A stretch of DNA of 64,000 bases from Nocardioidaceae bacterium SCSIO 66511 (GCA_023100825.1 CP095846.1:4216001-4280000); one strand, 5' to 3'; positions 1 through 9,410 are shown, counted from the first letter of the stretch. Notes: generated by a model from the sequence alone, not told the origin. Numbers and translations: made by a program.

Positions 1-2072
1 TACGGGCCCTGCTCGTCAGGTGTCAGCGGCACTCCGAGCTCGATGACGGGCGTACCGTGCGGCGAACGCCGGACCCGCATCCGGTACGTCGTGCCGACCT
101 CGTCTCGCGGCAGGGCGTCGAGCAGCGCGTCGGCGAACCGCGACCGCATCGCCGCGTCTCCACGGCGGCAACGCACGTGGTACGCGCCGACCTTCGCGGC
201 CCGGGCCCCGAGCGACCACTCGTCGACGGTCAGTTCGAACCGAGCCGACACACGCCGGTCACCGTCATCGGTCAGCGTGGCCTCGAAACGCCCGCCTCCG
301 CCTTCGAGAGCGATCGTCGACGGCCGGTCCGCCGGGTACGTGCCGTGCAGCTCGATCGTGGTGCCGTCGAGCAGCACCTCGTCGATCTCGAAACCCGCCG
401 CCGGAGCGGACACGGGCGCCTCCGGATCCGAGGTCTCGACGACCAACCCGGCCGCGGCGTCCCACCGCGGCGCAGCGGCGACCGCGGGGCCGGAGTACGA
501 CCGCATGGCCGATGCAGAACCCTGCCACGACAGCTCGGTCGCCCGACTCGTACGTGCCACTCCATCTGCGGAGACGCTCACCTCGAGCGACCAGGCCCCT
601 CGCGGGGCATTCATCAATGCGTCGAGCCCAAGGGTTGCGGTCACCGAGCCGTGATCGTAGTTCTGGTACGGCTGCGCCGCATGTCTGGTGACGACCGGAT
701 CGGCATACACCTGCACGTCGAGCGGCAGCCGATCATCGCCGCGGACGAGCGCGACTTCGACGTCGAGTGTCGCCTCCGCCAGCTCCACGAACCGGATGTA
801 CGCGTACAGGTCGAGTCGCAGAACATCGGGGGTCCAGTTGAGCCGTTGCACGCTCACCACTGGGCGTACCTCGCGCTCGGTCACCGCAAAGCAGTCGAGC
901 GGCACGTCGAGTTCGTCGTCGTCGAGGTACGGGAGCTTGGCGTACACCACGCCGTCGCGCACGCACGACGGATGCTGACCGTTCTCGAACCAACGCTGTG
1001 CGGTGAACTTCTCGAGGTGCGTACGCAAACCGCCGGCGGCGAGCCACGCCGCGACCCGCGCCTCCGGGCGTACTCGCTGCCACACGTCGGCGGATGCCCC
1101 CGCCACCACCTCGGCAGCGGTGTCACGCAGCACGGCCCATTCCTGTTTGTCCAGGCGCTCGACGTCGGCCAGATACGGGCGGATCCCGATGTCGAGCACG
1201 GCGTAGAGCCAGGCGTCGAGGGAGCGCTGCATATCGGGCCGGTCCAGCTCCTCTCGAGTCCTACGCTCCGCGGTGCGCCACTCGCGCAGCCCCGGCGCGG
1301 CCGGAACCAGGTAGCCGAACGGCACGCCGTCGCCACGTCTGGTCCGGTGGTACGTGACGTGCGCGAGTAGGTCGAAGCGCTCGGCCAGTACGTACGCCCG
1401 TGCAACGGGCAACGACACGGGAGCCGATGGCGACTCGGAGAACTTCAGATCGGCACCGCGCCAGAAGCGGCGCCGGAATACCCGGTTGCCCAGGTACGTG
1501 TCGGCGAGCGCATCGGGTGCATCTGCGAACACAACGCCGGACTGATCCCGCTGGTGTGCACGAGCATGCTCGGATCGGATCAGGTGCTTCTCGGGTGCGG
1601 CGTCGTGCAGGTTGCCTACCGCGAGGTCGGAGCCGGTGCGCTCGAGGCTGCCGACGAGGCGTTCGAACGCGTCCGGCGGGATTGTGTCTGCAGCGCCGAC
1701 GAACGTGATGAACTCGCCCTTCGCGCGGGCAACGCCGGCGTTCAGTGCTGCGCCATGCCCCGACACCGGGCGAGCGACTCCGAACCGCCAGTCGTCCGCA
1801 CCGTACGAGGCAGCGATCTCGGCGCATTCGTCGCCGCCGTCATAGGGGACGACGATGACCTCGAGCTCCGTCCGCGTCTGGTCTCGGATGCTGTCGAGGC
1901 ATTCGCCGAGGTACGGAGCGTGGGTCGCGGTAGCGGCGACGACGACGCTGACGAACGGTGCGTCGCGGCCGACGCGGTTACCGAACGACGACTGGTGCAA
2001 CGCAACGGTGAGCCGTCTGCGCAGCGGATGCGGCATCCACTGGGCCATCGACCGTACGGTCCGAGAACTCAC
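1..2072 (-). CDS. GT2-fold glycosyltransferase-like protein, degenerate active site (partial, runs off left edge)
   Basis: About 690 residues are visible; the C-terminus lies beyond the window. The frame starts at GTG 2072, with a GGGAG ribosome site about 10 nt upstream, 52 nt after the preceding gene on the same strand. Residues about 38-140 align with the GT2 domain of that gene, beginning VSVVVAAT. However, the Asp-Asp of the nucleotide-sugar site reads PY (76-77), and the DSDD metal-binding block reads GAAD (126-129). Around residues 400-500 a beta-rich stretch with SVQRLNW and AYIRFV matches the middle region of the same neighbour (SVQRLHW, AYIRHV). It therefore looks like a paralogue of the first part of that protein, probably in wall-polymer (teichoic-acid-like) assembly. 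Whether it is catalytic is doubtful. It could be a partner or scaffold protein. Confidence 0.8.
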   Translation of the reverse strand, partial: MSSRTVRSMAQWMPHPLRRRLTVALHQSSFGNRVGRDAPFVSVVVAATATHAPYLGECLDSIRDQTRTELEVIVVPYDGGDECAEIAASYGADDWRFGVARPVSGHGAALNAGVARAKGEFITFVGAADTIPPDAFERLVGSLERTGSDLAVGNLHDAAPEKHLIRSEHARAHQRDQSGVVFADAPDALADTYLGNRVFRRRFWRGADLKFSESPSAPVSLPVARAYVLAERFDLLAHVTYHRTRRGDGVPFGYLVPAAPGLREWRTAERRTREELDRPDMQRSLDAWLYAVLDIGIRPYLADVERLDKQEWAVLRDTAAEVVAGASADVWQRVRPEARVAAWLAAGGLRTHLEKFTAQRWFENGQHPSCVRDGVVYAKLPYLDDDELDVPLDCFAVTEREVRPVVSVQRLNWTPDVLRLDLYAYIRFVELAEATLDVEVALVRGDDRLPLDVQVYADPVVTRHAAQPYQNYDHGSVTATLGLDALMNAPRGAWSLEVSVSADGVARTSRATELSWQGSASAMRSYSGPAVAAAPRWDAAAGLVVETSDPEAPVSAPAAGFEIDEVLLDGTTIELHGTYPADRPSTIALEGGGGRFEATLTDDGDRRVSARFELTVDEWSLGARAAKVGAYHVRCRRGDAAMRSRFADALLDALPRDEVGTTYRMRVRRSPHGTPVIELGVPLTPDEQGP

Positions 2073-2124
2073 CTGCGCGCCACTCCCGTCTGTTGCGAAC
2101 GTCGCGCCATCGTACCGAGCGGAG

Positions 2125-5100
2125 CTAGGCGGGAGGCGCGTCGCCGCGGGGCACGAACACCGCGTCGACCAGGCGCGCGGCGGCATGACCGTCCTCGAGG
2201 TCGAGGTACGCGTGCCGGAACGTGTTGTACGCGTTGCGGTACTGCTTGGTCACCACGTCGAGGTCGAGGAGCGCCTCGACCACCTCGTCGGTCGTGGCGA
2301 CGAGCGGACCGGGCGCGGTCGGCTCGAAGTCGAACAACCAGCCGCGGGTCGCCTTGTAACGATCGAGATCGGGTACCTGGAAGATCATTGGTTTGCCCGT
2401 CACGCCGAAGTCGAACCGCAGTGACGAGTAGTCGACGATCGCTGCGTCGGCCGCGAGGTAGAGGTCGGCGACCCGCGGATAGTCGGTGACGTCGACGACG
2501 CCGGCCAGCGCGCCGATCCGGCTGGCCGTACGCGCGTTGAACGCATGCCCTCGGCCCAGGATCACGTAATCGTCACCCAGAGCCGCAGATGCGCGCTGCA
2601 GGTCGAGGAAGTCGACCATCTCGGCGCGCATGTCGTCGGGTGAGAGGTAGTCGCGGAACGTCGGCGCGTACAGGACGGCGGTCTGGTGATCGGCGACGCC
2701 GAGGAGCTTCCGTACCTCGGAGCGGATCTGTGCGCCCTCGGGTGCGAACAGGATGTCGTTGCGGGGGTACCCGATTTCGAGCACTTCACCGTCGTACGCG
2801 AAGTCCCGCTTGAGCAGTGGTGTCGCGTACGACGCGGGTGACACGAGGTAGTCCCAGTCTCGGGCCCGCGCGTCGTACGACTCGATCTGCGCCTGGGAGA
2901 ACTGCGACTGCTCCCAATGCTGGTGGCCCATCGTCTTGAAGGGATAGCCGTGGAACGTCTGGATGATGACCTGGCCGTCGGGCTTTCGGTGGTACGCCGG
3001 CTGGTACATGTTGTCGAGGTAGTACTTCGCGGTGTTGAGCAGGCCGTACCACTCGTAGCTGTTCTGGATCACGGCAGTGGCGCCGTCGGGTACGGGTATG
3101 GAGTGGTCCTGCACCGACCAGTAGATGTCGATGTCAGCGCCGCGTCGCTGCAACTCGCGCTGCAGACCGACTCCGCTGTCGGTCGCCTGCTCGCCGAAGT
3201 ACGAACGGATCAGCAGCCCGCGCCGGCGTCCGTTGATGATGAACTGCTCACCGCTCGCGGCGCGTAGGCGGTTCTGTCGGCATTTTCCGGCGGCGCTGCC
3301 GAGCGGGCGGCGGAGCGAGAACCGAACCATGTTCGCGACACCGCGCTCGACGACGCCTTCGAGCTGTTTGGACTCGACCCGCAGCGGCAGTGCGTCGTTG
3401 AGCTCACGGGACACCAGCAACGGCACCGCGATCGGATCCTCGCCCGACGCGACCCGGACCTCAGCGGTCAAGTCGTGGTTGCCACGGGGCAGCGGCAGCT
3501 CGCCGAATCGGTACGCGTCGTACTTCAGTGCCAGTTCGATGACGAAGTGCGTGTCATCGACCGGGCTCTGCTCGCTGCGGATCTCGGTCTTCTTGCTCTT
3601 CAGCGCGAGGGCGACCGACTCGACGTTCGGACCGAGGACCCGGCCGCTCACCCGGGCGACACCTCCGTCGAGAACCTCGACGGAGTCGGCGTACGCGGCC
3701 ATCAGCCATTCGACGAGACCGAGTTCGCCGAGGCGGTTGCCCTCGACGGCCAGCGCGCTCGTCGGCAACACCTGGGTGGTGCCGGTCTGCGCCGCTTCTT
3801 CGCTCCGCCAGGCGACCGGCACGACCTGGCCGTCGGCGAGCTCCGCGACGACCCGCGAGCGGTGCGGCGCCGCCGGAGTGTCGTGGTTCAGCGCGACCGT
3901 CGGTATCCGAAGGGCGAAGTTTCCGTCCTGCGGTGTGGTGCTCTCGACAACCCGGCCGGCCGGCCCGAGCAGCCGCACTTCGCGGACGCTCGACGCGTCC
4001 GGCCCGCCCAGGGTGCCGCGCAGAACCCGCTTGGTGAGCGCGAGCTCGTCGGCCTCGACGCGCAGCGTACGAAGGGCGAGCTGGAACGGTGCGTGCAGAT
4101 GCCATTTGACGGCGATCAGATCGCCGTTCGCGAGCCGTCCGGGCGACGGAGCACCGGGCGAGCTGCTCCGCCGCACCCGGCTGACGGTGTCTTCGACAGT
4201 GAACCCGAGCGTGCTGACCCGAAGGCGTACGTCCCATACGTCACCATCGCTGCGGTCGGCGCCGACGACGTCCTCCATCGGCACCACGAACTCGAACTGC
4301 CCGCCGTCGTACTCAACCCAGTCGTCCTCGTCGGGCGGCGGGAAGCCCGGGTCGTCGCAACCGGGCGAGCAGAAGGTGTGCTCCGCGCCGGTGCGCGTGT
4401 TACGCAGAACCAGCTCCGTCTCGACCTCGCGGCCGACCAGGTCGACGTGGCGGATGTACGCCCAGCCGGCCAGATGCATCGTCGAACCGTCGGTCCAATG
4501 CAGCCGTTGCACCGAATGCGACATGGTCAGCTGCTCGGGTCGGCGCACGAACAGCGACCGGTCGAGTCCGGGAGCATCATGCAGCGGCAGCTCGTGGAAC
4601 ACGCCGCCGTCGACGACGGTCGCGGGGAACTTGCTCGGGCGGTAGCCGTCGCTTCGCACGTACTCCTGCACATCCGCACGGCGATTACTGCGCGCGAGCA
4701 CGATCGGTACCCGCCGCTCGGGCGCCGTGGCGTCCCAGATCGACTGCGGCGCGTCCTCGGTGAGGCTGACGATCGCGTCGCGCAGCGTCGCCCAGTACGA
4801 GAGGTCGACCGTGCCGGGGCTACGGAGGTACCAATGGAAGTGGTCGTCGAACAACGTCTGCAGCCACGCGTCGTACACCCGCTCGGATGCCGTATCGGCG
4901 AACTCGCGTCGGCTCTCCTGCCACGCGGTCACCCGGTCGCGCAGGTCTGCGAGCGTTGCGGTCTGCTGGCTGATCGAGCTGGCATCCTCACGGGCGCGGT
5001 AGTCGTACGTCACCTGCGGGCAGATGTCGATGCGGTCGGCCGCGATGTAGAGCCGGGTGATCAGCGGTTGGTCCTCGTACGCGACACCCTCGCGAAACGT

Positions 5101-5727
5101 CGCCTCCTGCCCGACCCAGAAATCGCGCCGGAACAGCTTGCCGCAGCTGTAGTTGTTGCGTACCAGCGGCGGAAAGTCGTCGATCGCGATGCCTCGTCGC
5201 TGCTCCCCGTGCAGCCGGTCGACCCACGTCGGCAGCCAGTTGCTCGAGGAGTTGAACCGACGCAGTGCGCCGACGACGATGTCGGATCCGGACGTACGCG
5301 CGCTGGCGAGCATTGTCCGCAGTGCGCCGTCGGGCAGTCTGTCGTCGGAGTCGAGGAAGGTCAGGAAGTCACCGGTGGCGTGTTCGACGCCGGTGTTACG
5401 CGCCGCACCGAGACCGCCGTTAGGACGGGCGACGAGCTTCACCCGGGCGTCCCGCTCGGCGTACTCAGCGGCGATATCGGCCGAGCCGTCGGGCGAACCG
5501 TCGTCGACGACGACCACCTCGAAATCGGCGACGCTCTGCGCGAGGATGCTGTCGAGGCACTCCCGCAGGTAGCTCTCGACGTTGTAGATCGGCACGATGA
5601 CGCTGATCGCCGGCGGACCATTGGGCCGCCGCTGCCCGCTCCCGTCCGCCGGGCTCCCGGTGGCCCACCGTTTGGCACGTCGTCCGATCCCCGTCGCGAC
5701 CCGTCTGGGTGTCCATCGCGTCGTCAT
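2125..5727 (-). CDS. Bifunctional GT2 glycosyltransferase / CDP-glycerol glycerophosphotransferase
   Basis: This 1200-residue protein has an N-terminal GT2 domain (about 40-250) with intact VDDGS (74-78) and DSDD (126-129) nucleotide-sugar and metal motifs. A beta-sandwich-rich middle follows (about 390-800). The C-terminal region (about 830-1190) is a TagF-type glycerophosphotransferase with TFHGYPFK, a GYPRND block, APTFRDY and VDYSSLRFDF, the family's conserved segments. Members transfer poly(glycerol-phosphate) or similar repeats and sugars to lipid-linked wall polymer on the inner membrane face. No membrane helix is evident; the basic N-terminus may bind membrane. The ATG at 5727 is the first start and is followed by a basic leader. 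The protein clusters with its degenerate paralogue downstream and with a cytidylyltransferase gene upstream, which fits teichoic-acid-like polymer synthesis. The exact polymer cannot be read from sequence. Confidence 0.9.
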   Translation of the reverse strand: MTTRWTPRRVATGIGRRAKRWATGSPADGSGQRRPNGPPAISVIVPIYNVESYLRECLDSILAQSVADFEVVVVDDGSPDGSADIAAEYAERDARVKLVARPNGGLGAARNTGVEHATGDFLTFLDSDDRLPDGALRTMLASARTSGSDIVVGALRRFNSSSNWLPTWVDRLHGEQRRGIAIDDFPPLVRNNYSCGKLFRRDFWVGQEATFREGVAYEDQPLITRLYIAADRIDICPQVTYDYRAREDASSISQQTATLADLRDRVTAWQESRREFADTASERVYDAWLQTLFDDHFHWYLRSPGTVDLSYWATLRDAIVSLTEDAPQSIWDATAPERRVPIVLARSNRRADVQEYVRSDGYRPSKFPATVVDGGVFHELPLHDAPGLDRSLFVRRPEQLTMSHSVQRLHWTDGSTMHLAGWAYIRHVDLVGREVETELVLRNTRTGAEHTFCSPGCDDPGFPPPDEDDWVEYDGGQFEFVVPMEDVVGADRSDGDVWDVRLRVSTLGFTVEDTVSRVRRSSSPGAPSPGRLANGDLIAVKWHLHAPFQLALRTLRVEADELALTKRVLRGTLGGPDASSVREVRLLGPAGRVVESTTPQDGNFALRIPTVALNHDTPAAPHRSRVVAELADGQVVPVAWRSEEAAQTGTTQVLPTSALAVEGNRLGELGLVEWLMAAYADSVEVLDGGVARVSGRVLGPNVESVALALKSKKTEIRSEQSPVDDTHFVIELALKYDAYRFGELPLPRGNHDLTAEVRVASGEDPIAVPLLVSRELNDALPLRVESKQLEGVVERGVANMVRFSLRRPLGSAAGKCRQNRLRAASGEQFIINGRRRGLLIRSYFGEQATDSGVGLQRELQRRGADIDIYWSVQDHSIPVPDGATAVIQNSYEWYGLLNTAKYYLDNMYQPAYHRKPDGQVIIQTFHGYPFKTMGHQHWEQSQFSQAQIESYDARARDWDYLVSPASYATPLLKRDFAYDGEVLEIGYPRNDILFAPEGAQIRSEVRKLLGVADHQTAVLYAPTFRDYLSPDDMRAEMVDFLDLQRASAALGDDYVILGRGHAFNARTASRIGALAGVVDVTDYPRVADLYLAADAAIVDYSSLRFDFGVTGKPMIFQVPDLDRYKATRGWLFDFEPTAPGPLVATTDEVVEALLDLDVVTKQYRNAYNTFRHAYLDLEDGHAAARLVDAVFVPRGDAPPA

Positions 5728-5821
5728 CCGTGCTGGGTGTCCTCAAGGTTCGGCTACGTCGAAACTGGCCAGATCCGACGCACGATCCTAACTCTGCGGG
5801 GTTCGCAGGCTGAACGGTCGG

Positions 5822-6577
5822 TCAGCTGGCCAGCTCGGCGCCGCCGGATAATGCCGCGATCTCCGGGGCGCCCTGCCAGACGGCGAGCAGATCGGTCCAC
5901 GGGGTGGAGAGGCCGGCTTGTGCCGCTGTCACGAGCGCGCGCAGCGCTTCGAGATCTGCCCGGTTGGAGATCGACCAGCGTACGTCGGGGGCCGACACCG
6001 GCGTGCCGACCAGCCGTACGTTGAAGCGACCCGGCTCGTCGTAGAGGTACGACGCCGGATCGGAATCGCCCGTACGCTCGCGTCGCGATGCCCAGGCGCC
6101 GGTCAGCGCCGCCATGCTCACGACCTCGACTTCGAGGCCCGGCGGGTACGCATGGGGCTGCGGCTCGGGCAGCCGGTTCGCCGTGTAGTCACGACGCTCG
6201 TCGACATGCGTACGAACGACGAGGTCCATGACCTCGGGGTCGACGAAGGGACGATGGCCGCTCAGCCGGACGACGACGTCGGCGCGCTCGGAGGCCGCTG
6301 CGGTGACGACGCGGTCGAGTACGTCGCCGGCAGAGCCCCGAACACACGGATAGCCGGCCTCGACGCAATGACCGGCGAGCGCGTCATCGGATGCATCGGT
6401 CGTGGTGGCGACCACCACCTCATCGACGGTCTCAGCTCGGCGTGCGCGTCCGACCACCCAGTCGATCACCGCTCGTTCGGCGAGTCCGAGCAGGACCTTA
6501 CGAGGGAGGCGCACAGATGCGCTGCGCGCCTGGACGACCGCGACGATCCGGGGACGCATCGACGGTGACGCGCGCAT
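5822..6577 (-). CDS. Cytidylyltransferase-family protein (SpsF/CMP-KDO synthetase-like)
   Basis: This 251-residue protein starts with the nucleotidyltransferase loop AVVQARSASVRLPRKVL (about 13-29), typical of the PF02348 cytidylyltransferase family. It also has VVVATTTDASDDAL, a VRLSGHRPFVDP segment in place of the usual GDxPF/L, and a C-terminal RWSISNRADLEALR region seen in SpsF-like members. These enzymes activate sugars or polyols as CMP or CDP derivatives. Here it sits directly upstream of the CDP-glycerol-type transferase gene on the same strand, so supplying an activated precursor for the surface polymer is a reasonable inference. The substrate is unknown. The Gly-His in place of the usual Gly-Asp in the SGHRPFVDP block is unusual. 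A start at Met7 is possible. Confidence 0.75.
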   Translation of the reverse strand: MRASPSMRPRIVAVVQARSASVRLPRKVLLGLAERAVIDWVVGRARRAETVDEVVVATTTDASDDALAGHCVEAGYPCVRGSAGDVLDRVVTAAASERADVVVRLSGHRPFVDPEVMDLVVRTHVDERRDYTANRLPEPQPHAYPPGLEVEVVSMAALTGAWASRRERTGDSDPASYLYDEPGRFNVRLVGTPVSAPDVRWSISNRADLEALRALVTAAQAGLSTPWTDLLAVWQGAPEIAALSGGAELAS

Positions 6578-6586
6578 GGGCCGGCG

Positions 6587-6871
6587 TCAGGGGCGCCGCG
6601 AATCGCCGGCGCCCGAATCGTGGGTGTGTCCGCAGTTGCAGTCGGCGGCGACTTGCAGCTCGACCAAGCGGCGCTCGAGCGCCGCGAGCCGTCCCGCCAG
6701 CTGGCCGAGGTCGGTCGTCGTGTCGTCGACGACGCCCTCGACGTACTCGATGCGGTTACGGTGTTCGTCCAGTCGACGCAGATGTTTGGTTAGACGGCGT
6801 TCCGTCTCGACGGTGTGGTCGGGCGAGCGCCGCCGCGTACCACGGGCTATGTCACCGATACCGAGGGCCAT
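6587..6871 (-). CDS. Small coiled-coil protein with C-terminal Cys/His cluster, unknown function
   Basis: A 94-residue frame starts at ATG 6871 with AGGGTG upstream. An in-frame TTG at 6898 would add nine residues but has a ribosome site too close to it. Residues about 15-75 are charged with heptad-like leucines (RRLTKHLRRLDEHRNRIEYVEG, then LGQLAGRLAALERRLVELQ), predicted as coiled coil. The tail carries CNCGHTHD, a short Cys/His cluster that could bind a metal. It lies 9 nt upstream of the cytidylyltransferase gene and is probably co-transcribed with the surface-polymer genes. No family is recognised. Confidence 0.55.
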   Translation of the reverse strand: MALGIGDIARGTRRRSPDHTVETERRLTKHLRRLDEHRNRIEYVEGVVDDTTTDLGQLAGRLAALERRLVELQVAADCNCGHTHDSGAGDSRRP

Positions 6872-6958
6872 GGGATCACCCTGACCGCCGATCACCAACT
6901 CCGGGTTAACGGCGGCCTACGGCATCGGGAAACTTCCCGATGGAGACGCAGCAACCCG

Positions 6959-7909
6959 TCAGAGCAGACCCTCGTCGGTGAGGTACTGCTCGACCACATC
7001 GGGAACCGCAGCGCGCTCGTTGCCGACCTGGTCGTTGAGGTCCATCAACGCATCGGTGGTGAGACCTGCGGAGAGCTCGTTGAGCGTATCGGCGATATCG
7101 GAGTGGTCTTCGAGGAACTCGGTGTTGACGGCCGGCGTGAGGTTCTGTGCCGGCTGCAGACCCTTGTCGTCCTCGAGGAAGACCAGGCCGGCGCCCTCGA
7201 CGGTGGGATCGGTCGTGCCGAACTGACCGAGCTGCGACTCGCCGTCCTTGACCGAGTTGCGCGTCGGAGCGCCGCCGAAACCGAGCGGCAGGACCTGCTC
7301 GATGTCGATCTTGTAGACCTGCTCGAGCCCCTTCGCGCAGTCCATCCGATCCTCGCAGTCGGGATTGGCCGCGAGCGTGATCGACTGGTCGAGCTTGCCG
7401 AGGTCGCTCAGTGTCTTCAGGTCGTTGTCCTTCGCGAACTCCTCGGTCACGGCGTAGGCGTTCTGGTTCGTCGCCTCGGCCGGCTCGAGCAGGCTGATGC
7501 CGGCTTTGTCGGCCAACGGCGAGATCGCATCGAGTGACTCATCGGGGCTGTTTGTGGTGATCGGCTTCGCGTCCGGGCCGTTCGCGTCGATGTTGAGGTA
7601 GTCGCCGATTCCAGAGAGGTAGTCGGGCACGACGTCGACACTGCCCTTGGTCAGCTGGGAGAAGTAGATGTCGCGGGTCTCGACCAGCTTCTGCTCGACG
7701 TCGTAGCCCGACGCGCTGAGCACCTGGTCGTACATCTCGGCCATGATCTGGCCCTCGGTGAAGTCCTGCCCGGAGACGACTAGCGAACCCTTGTCGCCAC
7801 CTCCGCCGTTGTCATCGGCGAGTGGGTCGTCGTCACCGCCGCCGCACGCGGCGACCCCGAGCAGCGCGACGGAGCCGATAGTTGCGGCAAGTACGCGGCG
7901 TACGTTCAT
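6959..7909 (-). CDS. Osmoprotectant ABC transporter substrate-binding lipoprotein (OpuAC/ProX type)
   Basis: This 316-residue protein has a lipoprotein signal with the lipobox around Cys22 (LGVAACGGG) and an acidic Gly/Asp linker, then the OpuAC-type fold (about 45-316). Recognisable segments are GQDFTEGQIMAEMY, DVVPDYLSGIGDYLN and TLSDLGKL. The family binds glycine betaine, choline, carnitine or proline betaine outside the membrane and delivers it to the permeases. It is encoded last in a minus-strand unit behind two permease genes, with 108 nt between it and the nearer permease. The matching ATPase is divergent at 9450. The exact ligand cannot be assigned from sequence. Confidence 0.9.
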   Translation of the reverse strand: MNVRRVLAATIGSVALLGVAACGGGDDDPLADDNGGGGDKGSLVVSGQDFTEGQIMAEMYDQVLSASGYDVEQKLVETRDIYFSQLTKGSVDVVPDYLSGIGDYLNIDANGPDAKPITTNSPDESLDAISPLADKAGISLLEPAEATNQNAYAVTEEFAKDNDLKTLSDLGKLDQSITLAANPDCEDRMDCAKGLEQVYKIDIEQVLPLGFGGAPTRNSVKDGESQLGQFGTTDPTVEGAGLVFLEDDKGLQPAQNLTPAVNTEFLEDHSDIADTLNELSAGLTTDALMDLNDQVGNERAAVPDVVEQYLTDEGLL

Positions 7910-8017
7910 CGGTCGGTCAACCTCTCATCGGTCGGTACGCCGGTCGGCGTCTCGGCCCAGCATCACACATCTGCGGCAGGGTGAGCATCACAGTAAACCG
8001 GGCCACCGACAGATCGC

Positions 8018-8737
8018 TCAGGACACGACCGCGACCGGCTTCGGTGCCAGCTGGCGTCGCGCGCGCCGCATCGGGTCGAAGGCCCGCTCGATCAGCACTG
8101 CGATGCCCTCGAGTACGAGCGCAGCCGCCGCAACGAGCAGCGAGCCGGCGACCACTTCGTAGTACCGCGAGTTCGCGAAACCCTCGGTGATCGTGTTGCC
8201 GAGGCCGGGACCCGCGACCAGTGCCGCGATCGTTGCCGTCGCCCAGAGCTGCACGATCGCGATCCGCACGCCCGTCAGCACGACCGGCATGGCCAGCGGC
8301 AGCTCGACCCGGCGGAACAACCGCCATTCGCTCATGCCCATCCCCCGGGCGGACTCGATGACGTCGCGATCCACCTCGCGCATGCCGACGTACGCGTTCG
8401 TGATGAGCGGCGGCAACCCGAACAACACCAGGGAGATGAGGGTTGCGAGGCCGGCCCGACCGAATGGCCCGAGTACGTCGGACCCGACCGGGCCGATCGA
8501 CAGGATGGTAAGCACCGCGAAAACCGGCACCGCGCGCCCGATGTTGGAGACGTTGATCGCCAAGGTGCCGCCGCGGCCGGTGTGTCCGGCCCACAGGGCG
8601 AGGGGGACGCCGACCAACAGGCAGATCGCCAGGCTCACCAGCGTGAGCAGGATCTGCTGGCTGAGCTGCTCCCACAGCCCACCTGGACCGGACCAGTTGG
8701 AACCGTCGAAAAGGTAGTCGAACGCATCGGCAAGCAT
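8018..8737 (-). CDS. Osmoprotectant ABC transporter permease (OpuBB/OpuBD type)
   Basis: This 239-residue protein has five to six membrane segments, for example QILLTLVSLAICLLVGVPLAL and TLISLVLFGLPPLI. It carries the EAA loop for ATPase contact, ESARGMGMSEWRLFRRVELPLA (about 132-153), and the family's GPGLGNTITEGFA segment (about 184-196). It pairs with the second permease, whose stop lies 4 nt upstream of this start, to form the heterodimeric membrane channel of an Opu/Pro-type importer. The short spacing implies co-translation. It is close to the usual length of about 215-240 residues. Confidence 0.92.
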   Translation of the reverse strand: MLADAFDYLFDGSNWSGPGGLWEQLSQQILLTLVSLAICLLVGVPLALWAGHTGRGGTLAINVSNIGRAVPVFAVLTILSIGPVGSDVLGPFGRAGLATLISLVLFGLPPLITNAYVGMREVDRDVIESARGMGMSEWRLFRRVELPLAMPVVLTGVRIAIVQLWATATIAALVAGPGLGNTITEGFANSRYYEVVAGSLLVAAAALVLEGIAVLIERAFDPMRRARRQLAPKPVAVVS

Positions 8738-8741
8738 CGGA

Positions 8742-9410
8742 TCACGCCCTCGTCCACGGGGTCAGCAGGCGTTGGAGACCCACCAGGATCAGATCGAATG
8801 CGATCGCGAGGAGCACGCAGAGCACACTCGCGGTGAGGATCTGAGCGTTGAACTCGAGCGGGATCGCGTCGCTGAGGAGGTTGCCGAGGCCACCGAAGCC
8901 GATGATGGTGCCGACGGTCGTCAGCGCCACCGTCGATACGGTCGCAACGCGCAGGCCGGCCATGATCACCGGCAACGCGAGGGGCAGCTCGATCTTGAAC
9001 AGCAGCCGCGTACGCCCGTACCCCAGGCCGATCGCGGACTCTCGTACGTCGTCTGGGACCGCGCGAAGCCCCGCGAGCATGTTTCGTACCAAGACGGACA
9101 GGGTGTACAGAGCCAGCCCGATGATCACGGTGGTGGCCGTGAGACCGGTCGAGTCGACCAACAACGAGAACATCGCCAGTGACGGGATCGTGTAGATGAT
9201 CGTCGTCACGCCGAGGACGCTGCTCTCCAGGCGCAAGAATCGGCGGGCGACGAGTGCAAGCGGTAGTGCAATGACGAAACCGAGGGCAACCGCAACCACC
9301 GTGATGTAGATGTGTTGCTCGGTCGCCTCGATGAGATCGGAACGTCGGTCGACGACGTAGTCCCAGCACACCCACTCGTTGGCCGTCGCGCTGTAACACG
9401 TGTCGCTCAC
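8742..9410 (-). CDS. Osmoprotectant ABC transporter permease (OpuBB/OpuBD type), second copy
   Basis: This 222-residue permease has GTG 9410 as the likely start. A second GTG at 9425 is in frame, and the longer upstream frame only reads back through the divergent ATPase gene. Membrane helices include IYITVVAVALGFVIALPLALV and VLGVTTIIYTIPSLAMFSLLV. The EAA loop is ESAIGLGYGRTRLLFKIELPLA, and GFGGLGNLLSDAI matches the conserved segment of the partner permease. It leads the minus-strand unit of permease, permease and binding protein. Its start is about 39 nt from the start of the divergent ATPase gene. Confidence 0.9.
   Translation of the reverse strand: MSDTCYSATANEWVCWDYVVDRRSDLIEATEQHIYITVVAVALGFVIALPLALVARRFLRLESSVLGVTTIIYTIPSLAMFSLLVDSTGLTATTVIIGLALYTLSVLVRNMLAGLRAVPDDVRESAIGLGYGRTRLLFKIELPLALPVIMAGLRVATVSTVALTTVGTIIGFGGLGNLLSDAIPLEFNAQILTASVLCVLLAIAFDLILVGLQRLLTPWTRA

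Noticed and set aside
57-1370. Long plus-strand open frame (437 codons)
   Set aside because: The minus strand here encodes a GT2-like protein in a continuous frame with clear homology to its neighbour. The plus frame is Arg/His-rich, without motifs, and antisense to it.
3475-6024. 849-codon plus-strand open frame
   Set aside because: It is antisense to the GT2/glycerophosphotransferase gene and cytidylyltransferase. Composition and lack of domains mark it as a shadow frame, common in high-GC DNA.
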